Part shown: piece after piece, positions 15,191-23,041 of the stretch
Layout of the letters: each line of letters starts with the position of its first letter
Numbering within the stretch: the first letter of the stretch is position 1
Assembly (NCBI GenBank): GCA_964392615.1
Contig: CAYMRB010000074.1
Coordinates: 1 to 28,282, forward strand
DNA: 28,282 bases
DNA from: CAYMRB01 sp964392615
GTDB lineage: Bacteria > Planctomycetota > UBA8108
Reading direction: 5' to 3'
Translations under genes and position numbers: made by a program
The notes under the pieces: generated by a model
What the model was told of the DNA's origin: nothing
What the model saw: the letters and a program-made list of their open reading frames with translations, nothing else
Databases searched by the model: none

Positions 15191-17971
15191 ATGAGATTCA
15201 TGCGAGTTATCGCGGGCGGATGGCTGCTCGCCATCAGCTTGTCCGCCGGCGGTGCGACGGCGGCCGAAACGATCGCGGAGAAGGCGGCCGAAGGAGTCCG
15301 TGTGCAGCTTCTGCGCTGCGAGTATCAGAGCCGGCCGCTGGGCATCGATCACCTGGTGCCCCGCTTGAGCTGGACGCTCGAGTCGTCCGCTCGCGGTCAG
15401 AAGCAAACCGCGTATCGCGTTCTGGTAGCGCGAACTCCCGCAACGCTGCGGGCGAATCGCGGCGATCTCTGGGACAGCGGCAAGACGGCATCGAGCCGGA
15501 GCGTGAACGTCCCGTACGCGGGAAGCGCGCTCGCTTCTGGTCAGGCCTGTCACTGGAAGGTCGCGGTGTGGGATCGAGACGGCAGGCGTTCCGACTGGAG
15601 CGCTCCGTCGTCCTGGGAGATGGGCCTTCTGAAGGCCGACGACTGGAAGGGACAGTGGATCGGCGACGGCAAGCCGCTGCCGACGCAGGAGTCGGAGTTC
15701 TTCAAGGACGACCCCGCCCCTCTGTTCCGCAAGGAGTTCACGGCCTCCGGGCCGATCCGCAGCGCGCGGCTCTATGTCAGCGCGCTGGGATACGTCCATG
15801 CGCGATTGAATGGCCGAGCCATCGGCGACCGACATCTGGAGCCGCTCTGGACCCTCCCGAACAAGCGCGTGTTCTACAGCGTCCACGATGTGACCGGGCA
15901 CCTCGCACAGGGCGCGAACTGCCTGGGCGTGACTCTCGGCAACGGCTGGTACAACCCCCGGCCACTGCGGATGTGGGGACGTGTGAATCTGCGCGAACGC
16001 CTGCCGGTGGGACGGCCGCAGTTTCTCCTCCAACTCCGGATCGAGTACGCCGACGGCTCCCGCAAACAACTCGTCAGCGATGCCTCCTGGAAACACGCTT
16101 CGGGGCCGGTTCTCCGCAACAGCATCTACCTCGGAGAGAAGGTCGACGCCCGCAAGGTCGTGTCCGGCTGGGACGAGCCGGGCCTGGACGATAGCACGTG
16201 GGCCTCCGCGGTGACGGCGCCGGCACCCGAGGGTCCGCTGCAGGCCCAGCCACTGCCACCCATCCGGATCACGGCATCCGTCAAGCCCGTCCGAGTCACC
16301 GAACCTGCCGACGGCGTCTACATCGTCGACATGGGCCAGAACTTCGGCGGCTGGGCGCGCTTCACCTTCGACGTCCCCGCGGGAACAGAGATCGGCATGC
16401 GGTATGGCGAGCTGCTGTACCCGGACGGCATGCTCAACCCGATGACCAGCGTGTGCGGCCAGATCAAGCGCAAGGAGCCGCCCGCGAACGGTTCACCGGC
16501 CGTCGCGTGGCAGGGAGACACGTACATCGCTCGCGGTGGCGGCCCGGAGACCTACACGCCTCGCTTCACGTTCCACGCCTTTCGGTACGTCGAGATCACC
16601 GGCCTCCCGACCCGCCCCTCCCTCGAGGACATCGAGGGACTTCGCATGAACTGTGCCGTGGAGCCGGCCGGATCGTTCTCGTGCTCGAACGAGCTGTTCA
16701 ACCGCATCCAGACGATGTGCCAGTGGACGTTTCTCAGCAATCTGTTCGGTGTGCAGTCCGATTGTCCGCACCGGGAGCGGTTCGGATACGGCGGCGATCT
16801 GGTCACGACCTCGGACGCCTTCATGCTCAACTACGATATGGCGGGCTTCTACGCCAAGGCGACCCGCGACTGGCATGACAGCGCGCTGCCGGACGGCATG
16901 CTGACCGACACCGCGCCTTCGGTGGGCATTCAGTATTGCGGTGTCGGCTGGGCCATGGCCCACCCACACCTCCAGGCACAGCTCTACCGCTACTACGGCG
17001 ACCGGCGCATCATCGAGGAGCAGTACGCCACCAGCAAGCGGTGGCTGGAGCTGGTGCGTGCCGCGAACCCGGATCACGTCGTCAAGCGCGGACTCCACGA
17101 CCACGAGGCTCTGGAGAAGGAGAAGACGCCACCGATGGTCACGCCGCTCTATTGCGAGTCCGCGCGCATGCTGTCCAGCTTGGCGCGGATACTCGGCAAG
17201 GAGGACGAGGCGAGAGACTACGCCCGACTCGCCGACGCGATCCGCAAGGCGTATGTCGACCGCTTCCTTTCCCAGGGCGATGGCGTCGTGGCCTCGGGCA
17301 TTCAAAGCGCCCAGGCGTTCGCCCTGTATCTGGACATGATGCCGGCGGCCCAACGATCGGCGGCCTTGGAGCACCTCGTGAGAGACATCGTCCACGAGCA
17401 CGATGGCCATCTGACGACGGGAATCTTTGGCACGAGATTCATGCTGGATGTCCTGAGCCGCGAACGACGCGCAGACGTCGTCCGTGACATGGTCAATCTC
17501 CGAAGTTTCCCGGGCTGGGGAAACATGCTGGAGCAGGGCGCCACCACGCTATGGGAGCACTGGAAGTTCAGCGACAACACCTTCAGCCACAATCACCCGA
17601 TGTTCGGATCCGTCAGCCAGTGGTTCTACAACTGGCTCGGAGGCATCGAGCCGAGCGAGGATGCCGTCGCGTTCGACAGCTTCTCTTTGCAGCCGCAGTT
17701 CCTGAAGGGGCTGGACTGGGTGCGTTGCACGCATCGATCAATTCGAGGCCCCATCACCTGCAATTGGACTCGAAAGGGCGACCGCGTCGCCCTGGAGCTC
17801 GTGATACCGGTAAGCACGTCCGCCACGCTGATTCTGCCCGGGGCGGGCGAGCTCGCCGAGAACGGGCGCCCCGCGGCCGATGCGACGGGCGTGACGAAAC
17901 TCGCCGAGCGCGACGGGCTCGCGACGTTCCGGCTGGAGTCGGGGCGCTATCGATTCGTGTTCGAACCCTAG
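15191..17971 (+). CDS. secreted GH78 alpha-L-rhamnosidase
   Basis: 926 residues with a signal peptide to about residue 25 (ATAAE). The GH78 domains are visible in order: an N-terminal Ig-like domain (LRCEYQSRPLGIDHLVPRLSW, the Bac_rhamnosid_N signature), a lectin-like domain with WKGQWIG and FRKEFTASGPI, a concanavalin-like domain around VYIVDMGQNFGGWARF, the (alpha/alpha)6 barrel from about residue 505, and a C-terminal beta-domain. The barrel has DCPHRERFGYGGD with Asp524, Glu529 and Asp536, spaced as the essential acids of characterised rhamnosidases, and Glu789 in GATTLWEHW as the probable base. It should hydrolyse terminal alpha-L-rhamnose from polysaccharide or glycoside. GAGGAG upstream supports 15191 against the long open frame before it. 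The downstream gene follows after 28 bases. Confidence 0.92.
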   Translation: MRFMRVIAGGWLLAISLSAGGATAAETIAEKAAEGVRVQLLRCEYQSRPLGIDHLVPRLSWTLESSARGQKQTAYRVLVARTPATLRANRGDLWDSGKTASSRSVNVPYAGSALASGQACHWKVAVWDRDGRRSDWSAPSSWEMGLLKADDWKGQWIGDGKPLPTQESEFFKDDPAPLFRKEFTASGPIRSARLYVSALGYVHARLNGRAIGDRHLEPLWTLPNKRVFYSVHDVTGHLAQGANCLGVTLGNGWYNPRPLRMWGRVNLRERLPVGRPQFLLQLRIEYADGSRKQLVSDASWKHASGPVLRNSIYLGEKVDARKVVSGWDEPGLDDSTWASAVTAPAPEGPLQAQPLPPIRITASVKPVRVTEPADGVYIVDMGQNFGGWARFTFDVPAGTEIGMRYGELLYPDGMLNPMTSVCGQIKRKEPPANGSPAVAWQGDTYIARGGGPETYTPRFTFHAFRYVEITGLPTRPSLEDIEGLRMNCAVEPAGSFSCSNELFNRIQTMCQWTFLSNLFGVQSDCPHRERFGYGGDLVTTSDAFMLNYDMAGFYAKATRDWHDSALPDGMLTDTAPSVGIQYCGVGWAMAHPHLQAQLYRYYGDRRIIEEQYATSKRWLELVRAANPDHVVKRGLHDHEALEKEKTPPMVTPLYCESARMLSSLARILGKEDEARDYARLADAIRKAYVDRFLSQGDGVVASGIQSAQAFALYLDMMPAAQRSAALEHLVRDIVHEHDGHLTTGIFGTRFMLDVLSRERRADVVRDMVNLRSFPGWGNMLEQGATTLWEHWKFSDNTFSHNHPMFGSVSQWFYNWLGGIEPSEDAVAFDSFSLQPQFLKGLDWVRCTHRSIRGPITCNWTRKGDRVALELVIPVSTSATLILPGAGELAENGRPAADATGVTKLAERDGLATFRLESGRYRFVFEP

Positions 17972-17999
17972 TCGCCCCTTCACGATCTCACCGAGGACG

Positions 18000-20471
18000 A
18001 TGACCATGCGACACCTCATCGACCGCCGTCCGATGCATCCGGCGATCGCGCTCGCGATCTGCTCCGTGCTCACCCTCGCGACGTACGATGTCTACGCACG
18101 CGAAACGGTCGCCAAGAAGGTCGTGCGAGAGGCCCCCGGCGCGAAGAACCTGCTGCGCGCGGATCGGTGGCGCGCCTGGGGCGAAGGCTTCGAGACGACG
18201 AAGGAAGGAGCCTTCGTCTGCGACAACGGCACGGACGCGAAGGTTCAACGCGGTGCGTCGCAGACGGTAGTGCTCGACCAGACCGTCCCGACGCCGATCG
18301 TCGCGATCGTATCGAGTCGTGCCATGGGCGTGTCGGGCGCGCCGAACTCGGACTACTCGCTCTACCTCGACCTCGTGTATGCCGACGGCACGCCGCTGTG
18401 GGGTCAAGTCGCGACGTTCGCGGTCGGCACGCACGATTGGCAACGTCGCAAGGTGCTCGTCGTGCCGAAGAAGCCCGTGCGCAGCGTGACCGTGAATCTG
18501 CTCCTGCGACGGCACGCCGGGCGCGCGAGCTTCCGCGATGCATCGCTGTCGCAGATCGCCGTCCCCGACGGTGCCATCTCGTTCGACGGTGTCGCCGTAT
18601 CGGTCGGGTCGAAGCCGGTCGAGGGTTTCCAGCTGCGCGACGTCGCGGCGAACTCCGACTTCGTGCGTCCGAACGGCAACGGAAATGCGCTCGGAGTCCG
18701 CGTCACGGGCGGTCCGAGGCACCGCGATGGCGCGCGTTTCTTCCGCGTCGATGTCCGGTCTCTCCAGCGTGCCGATCGCGCCGTGACGCTCGTATGGACC
18801 CTACCGATCGCCGCGACCGGGTGCGAGTGGCTGGAGGATCCGCGGCGCGCGGAGCCGGTGCGCCCCGGGCGCGAGTACGTCAACGCCGGCACGTTCCGCG
18901 CCGGGGCCAACGGCCGGCTGTCGAAGTACCCGTTCGCCGCGGTCACGACACCCGACGGCGGTCGCGCGCTAGGCATCGACATGACGCACCCGGCGTTCTT
19001 CCGCGTCGGATACAACGCCGGTTCCGGCGAGCTGTTCATCGCGTGGGACATCGGCCTGACGTACGAGCAGCCGCGCGCGCGCCTGCGGTTCTGCGTCTTC
19101 GACTTCGACCCCGCGTGGGGCTTCCGCGCCGCGCTCGACCGATACCACCGACTGTTCCCCGAGCACTTCCGCTGCCGCACACCAAAGCAAGGCTTGTGGA
19201 TGCCCTTCGCGCCGATCAGCGAGGTCGCCGGCTGGCAGGACTTCGGCTTCCGATTCAAGGAGGGCACGGGCGAGACAGCCTGGGACGATGCGCACGACAT
19301 CGTGACGTTCCGCTACACGGAGCCGATGACCTGGTGGATGCGCCTCCCGAAGGGCACGCCGCGCACGATGGAGGCCGCGAACGCGCGAGTGAGACACCTC
19401 GCCGAGAACGGGTCGCCATCGGACCGCGAACGCGCCCGCGCGCTTCTCGCGAGCGGCTATCGCGATGAGAACGGCCAGCTCGTCGGCCTGTTCCGCGACA
19501 CGCCGTGGTGCGATGGCGTCGTCTGGAGCCAGAACTCGATGCCGGGCATCGTCGCGCCCATCACCGACTTCAAAGCGAAGTGGAACGCGCAGATTCGCGA
19601 ACGTCTGTACGGCCCGAGTCGCAAGGGAGACCTCGACGGCGAGTACGTCGACTCGAGCGAAGGTTACGTCACCGCGCAGCTCGATTTCTGCCGCGACCAC
19701 TTCGTGACCGCAAAGACACCGCTGACGTTCTCGTGGGAGAGCCGCCGCCCCGCGATCTTCCGCGGCCTGATCGCGTACGAGTACGTTCGCGCGATGGCCG
19801 ACGACGTCCACGGCATGGGCAAGCTGATGATGGCGAACTCGACCCCGATCCGCCTCTGCTGGCTCGCGCCGTGGCTCGACGTCATGGGAACGGAGACGAA
19901 TTGGAATCCCGGCGGCACGTGGCGGCCGATGTCGGACGCCGACCTGCTCTACCGACGGTCGCTGTGCGGCCCGAAGCCGTACTGCTTCCTGATGAACACG
20001 AACTTCGACGCGTTCTCGCACGAGCTCGTCGAAAAGTACATGAAGCGCGCCGTCGCGTACGGCATGTTCCCGGGCTTCTTCAGCGCCGACGCGTCGACCG
20101 GTCAGTACTTCCGACGCCCTGATCTCTACGAGCGCGATCGACCGCTCTTCAAGAAGTACGTGCCGATCTGCACGCGCATCGCGGAGGCCGGCTGGCGACC
20201 GATCACCGGAGCGTGGTCGAGCGATCCGCGCGTTACGGTCGAGCGCTTCGGCGATCGCTACCTGACGGTGTTCAACCACGCCACCGAGCGCGTCGCCGTC
20301 GACATCCGGCTCGCCGATCGGCCGGCGGCGTCGTGCATCGACCTCGTGTCGACGCGCAAGGTCGCGTGGCGCGCTCTCGAGGAACGAAAGCGCGAGGCCC
20401 GCGCCGTCTGCAGCCTGGGGCTCGACGGCGAGGGCCTCGCGGTGATCGATCTTCGTCCGGCAGCGAAGTAG
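18000..20471 (+). CDS. large secreted protein of unknown family, putative glycoside hydrolase
   Basis: 823 residues. ATGs at 18000 and 18006 are both possible starts; GAGG precedes them. A signal peptide ends near YDVYA (about residue 33). The N-terminal 45-185 region looks like a carbohydrate-binding jelly roll (NLLRADRWRAWGEGF, then a paired strand pattern to FRDASLSQI). A second beta-rich domain spans about 190-385. The region about 385-735 looks like a TIM barrel with acidic residues at strand ends, such as Asp551 and Glu554 in GEYVDSSEGY and Glu632 in VMGTETNW. A C-terminal beta-domain (RVTVERFGDRYLTVFNHATE) closes it, as in several hydrolase clans. I do not recognise the family. Being 28 bases behind the rhamnosidase gene, it is probably in the same operon and acts on the same polymer. 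Its stop lies 3 bases from that of the convergent lipoprotein gene. Confidence 0.7.
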   Translation: MTMRHLIDRRPMHPAIALAICSVLTLATYDVYARETVAKKVVREAPGAKNLLRADRWRAWGEGFETTKEGAFVCDNGTDAKVQRGASQTVVLDQTVPTPIVAIVSSRAMGVSGAPNSDYSLYLDLVYADGTPLWGQVATFAVGTHDWQRRKVLVVPKKPVRSVTVNLLLRRHAGRASFRDASLSQIAVPDGAISFDGVAVSVGSKPVEGFQLRDVAANSDFVRPNGNGNALGVRVTGGPRHRDGARFFRVDVRSLQRADRAVTLVWTLPIAATGCEWLEDPRRAEPVRPGREYVNAGTFRAGANGRLSKYPFAAVTTPDGGRALGIDMTHPAFFRVGYNAGSGELFIAWDIGLTYEQPRARLRFCVFDFDPAWGFRAALDRYHRLFPEHFRCRTPKQGLWMPFAPISEVAGWQDFGFRFKEGTGETAWDDAHDIVTFRYTEPMTWWMRLPKGTPRTMEAANARVRHLAENGSPSDRERARALLASGYRDENGQLVGLFRDTPWCDGVVWSQNSMPGIVAPITDFKAKWNAQIRERLYGPSRKGDLDGEYVDSSEGYVTAQLDFCRDHFVTAKTPLTFSWESRRPAIFRGLIAYEYVRAMADDVHGMGKLMMANSTPIRLCWLAPWLDVMGTETNWNPGGTWRPMSDADLLYRRSLCGPKPYCFLMNTNFDAFSHELVEKYMKRAVAYGMFPGFFSADASTGQYFRRPDLYERDRPLFKKYVPICTRIAEAGWRPITGAWSSDPRVTVERFGDRYLTVFNHATERVAVDIRLADRPAASCIDLVSTRKVAWRALEERKREARAVCSLGLDGEGLAVIDLRPAAK

Positions 20472-20474
20472 TCG

Positions 20475-22796
20475 TCAGAACCGGTACGTCACCTCCGCTT
20501 CCGTCTCACCGACGCGCACGGTCACCACGTCAACGACGTCCTCTGCGGCACCCGGGATGAAGAAGCTCGCCTGGCCGTTCTCGTCGGTGACGACCGACTC
20601 CGCGTTCGAGTAGCCATCCGTCCCGACGATCGAGAACTCGACGGTCACACCGGCCTCGGCCGGGAAGATCGTCGCCGTCACGGTCACGCTCTGACCGGGG
20701 GCCGGATCGGCCGGGTGCGGCGTGATGCTCGCGATCGTGAAGTTGTCCGGGAAGATATCTCTGTTCGGGAAGCCGATCGTGCCGTAGTCGCGCTGCTCCT
20801 TGCTGAAGCCGTCCGTCACGTCGGCGAGCACGTTGACGGTGCCGCCGCGGCGGATCGAGCACTCCGGTGGACCGATGTGCGTAACGCAGTCGTGCGTGGT
20901 GCCGCTGACGTCCGGATCGTCCGGCGCTTCCCAGATGATCGGCAGCGCTTGCGCGGTCGCGGACGGCGACGCGAGCGGCGCGGTCACCGGCAGCGAACCG
21001 GCATTCGCAAGCGACAGCACGTAGTCGTTGTACGCGTCCATCTCGTCGTACGTGTCGATGATCTCGCCGACGTCGAGTCCGTCGGGGACATCGTCGGTCG
21101 GCGGCACGGCGAGCGCCGCGTAGAAGTTGCCCCGACCGAACAGCGGGGTGGGCAACGTGAATCCTCCGGACAGGTCGTCGCCGTCCGCGTCGTCGACGAT
21201 AGCGAAGATGCACGTCATGCCGTCCGGATGCTGGTCCGGGTTCGCGTGGTCGCCGGGCGACGTCGCCAGCGTCTTCAGCACGGTCGTGTCGGGAATGCCG
21301 TCGATCACGAGGGCGTCGACGTACGAGCACAGCGCCGCCGCAGCGGAGAATGGCGCGGCACCGAGCGGACGCCGCTTCTCGTCGAGCCGCCCGAAGTCGA
21401 TGATCATGTCGTCGACGACGACATCGATCGTCGGCTTCGTGTTCGGAACGACCTCGATGTTCCAGCGGCACTCGTCGAACAGGCCGAGCTCGTCGTAGAC
21501 GGTCAGATAGACGGTGTATCGCCCGCCGCGCAGCGGGAACGGCAGCCACCCCCGACTCGCTTCGACGTCCGACGCGCCGGGCTCGTAGATCGGCAGGCCG
21601 CCCGACGTGAATGTCCAGAAGAGGTCGAGATTGCCGTTCTCCGGATCGTGCGGCGTTCCGGCCAGCGTCAACGCACCGAGAGGGGTGAGCTGCTCGACCT
21701 TGATCGGCCCGACGTTGACGATGCGCGTCAGGTTGTCGGGGGCCTGTCCGTCGAGCGCATCGACGACCGCGACGCCCTCCGGCGCAAACGCGGTCGCGGT
21801 GATGATCGGCCGCACATTCGACCCGGGCAGGATCCGAGCACCCGAGAAGACGATCGACGGATCGGTCGTCTCGAGATCCGTGCTCTCGGCACCGTCGAGC
21901 GTGATCGTGATCGTCTGATCGATGAACGGGTCGTCGGCGCCCTCTTCGATGCGCGGGATCGTGAAGAACAGGCCGTTCGCGACGCCGGGCTGCGGATGGG
22001 GATAGCTGACGATGAAGTGGTAGCGCCCCGGCAGGAGCGTCATCGTCGTCGAGGCTCCCGGATCGAGATCGACGCCACCCTCGGGCAGCGGACGGTACGC
22101 GGGGTACGGGCTATCGAGCGCGACGTCTGGAGGCACGGCCGGCCCGCTCACGTAGCGCAGCTCGATCCCGAGATCGGCGATGGTCGGATCGGCGCTGTTG
22201 AGTACGCGCACTCGCGATTTCCCACGGTAGAAGACGCCGTAGACGGACAGGTGGTCGATCGTCGTCGAGATGTAATCGCCGTCGATCGTGCCGCCGAGGT
22301 CTTCCCACACGCCCTCCGTCGGATTCCACCGCCCGATGTAGAGATTCTCCGCCGCGACGCCCGGCGGGATCGGCAGCGTCAGGTCGACTTCCTCGATGAA
22401 CATCGTGCCCGTGGGCTCGATGCCGAAGGTCTTCCCGACAGGCTGCTGACCGAACGGCGATCCGGCCGGCAGCTGATCGATCGTACCGATCGACATCGTC
22501 AACGTCTCGTCGACCGCTCCGGCCGGCAAGCTGATCGACGCACCGTCGAGCTCGTCGTCGGCGCTGTCGACGGCGACGAGACCGCCGGCCTTCGGCGAGA
22601 CGGTGCCCGAGCTCAGAACCGTGTCAATCGCGGGATCGACCTGCTGTTGGTTGCCGGCGCCGCCGCCGGCCGCCGGAACACCGCCGCCACCACCACCGCC
22701 ACCACACCCGCTCGCGACGACGAGCAGCGTGACCGCACACAACGAGTACACGAAAAGGGCACCTACACACGCAGAACTCTGGCGCTTCCTGGACAT
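20475..22796 (-). CDS. surface lipoprotein with glycine stalk, ZU5-like and Ig-like domains
   Basis: 773 residues. A lipoprotein signal peptide ends in VASGC (Cys31), followed directly by eight glycines and a Gly/Ala-rich linker, a common tether for surface-exposed lipoproteins. Residues about 62-200 resemble a ZU5-like beta-domain (ASISLPAGAVDETLTMSIG, then IDHLSVYGVFY). The middle contains at least one PKD/Ig-type segment with GGRYTVYLTVYDELG at about 435-450. The last 100 residues look like a bacterial Ig-like (Big_1) domain, SVTVTATIFPAEAGVTVEFSI..TDENGQASFFIPG. The protein is acidic and has a few Cys pairs. No enzyme motif is visible, and adhesion or matrix binding is an inference. GGAG lies 8 bases before the ATG. 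It is convergent with the preceding secreted protein. Confidence 0.78.
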   Translation of the reverse strand: MSRKRQSSACVGALFVYSLCAVTLLVVASGCGGGGGGGGVPAAGGGAGNQQQVDPAIDTVLSSGTVSPKAGGLVAVDSADDELDGASISLPAGAVDETLTMSIGTIDQLPAGSPFGQQPVGKTFGIEPTGTMFIEEVDLTLPIPPGVAAENLYIGRWNPTEGVWEDLGGTIDGDYISTTIDHLSVYGVFYRGKSRVRVLNSADPTIADLGIELRYVSGPAVPPDVALDSPYPAYRPLPEGGVDLDPGASTTMTLLPGRYHFIVSYPHPQPGVANGLFFTIPRIEEGADDPFIDQTITITLDGAESTDLETTDPSIVFSGARILPGSNVRPIITATAFAPEGVAVVDALDGQAPDNLTRIVNVGPIKVEQLTPLGALTLAGTPHDPENGNLDLFWTFTSGGLPIYEPGASDVEASRGWLPFPLRGGRYTVYLTVYDELGLFDECRWNIEVVPNTKPTIDVVVDDMIIDFGRLDEKRRPLGAAPFSAAAALCSYVDALVIDGIPDTTVLKTLATSPGDHANPDQHPDGMTCIFAIVDDADGDDLSGGFTLPTPLFGRGNFYAALAVPPTDDVPDGLDVGEIIDTYDEMDAYNDYVLSLANAGSLPVTAPLASPSATAQALPIIWEAPDDPDVSGTTHDCVTHIGPPECSIRRGGTVNVLADVTDGFSKEQRDYGTIGFPNRDIFPDNFTIASITPHPADPAPGQSVTVTATIFPAEAGVTVEFSIVGTDGYSNAESVVTDENGQASFFIPGAAEDVVDVVTVRVGETEAEVTYRF

Positions 22797-23041
22797 GGTC
22801 TGTCTCCGTCTCGCTTGGCTATCCGCCGCGGCGGCCCGGTCGATTGAGGCGGTGGGCGTTCGCGACGGTGCGGGGTCGTGCTTCCCGAGTCATTCGTCCG
22901 ACTGATCTGTGAATTGCCGTTTGACGCGGGAACCGGACAGGAAATCCGACGACGGCGATGAACCCCTCGCCGCCGCGTTGCTCGTCATCGCGCGCGGTGG
23001 TAGCTTCAGTACCGCACGCCGCAAACAGTCCCGGAGGTGTC
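22797..23041. promoter_or_regulatory. divergent region upstream of the kinase gene
   Basis: Both the lipoprotein (minus) and kinase (plus) promoters should be here. TTGACG at 22921-22926 has no reasonable -10 at 17 bases. GGAACC at 22929-22934 resembles the -35 of ECF sigma factor promoters, which is of interest because an ECF gene lies next to the kinase, but the matching -10 is not evident. GGAGG at 23033-23037, 4 bases before the ATG at 23042, is the ribosome binding site that sets the kinase start. Confidence 0.3.

Noticed and set aside
15035..16096. Long N-terminal extension of the GH172 frame on the minus strand
   Set aside because: It is antisense to GH78 and non-coding in character; the signal peptide begins at 15034.
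22683..22708. GGN trinucleotide tract as a mobile or CRISPR-like repeat
   Set aside because: It simply encodes the glycine stalk of the lipoprotein; there are no spacers or flanking repeats.
22921..22949. TTGACG as a sigma-70 -35 box for the kinase gene
   Set aside because: The hexamer at 17 bases is a poor -10, so no promoter was called.
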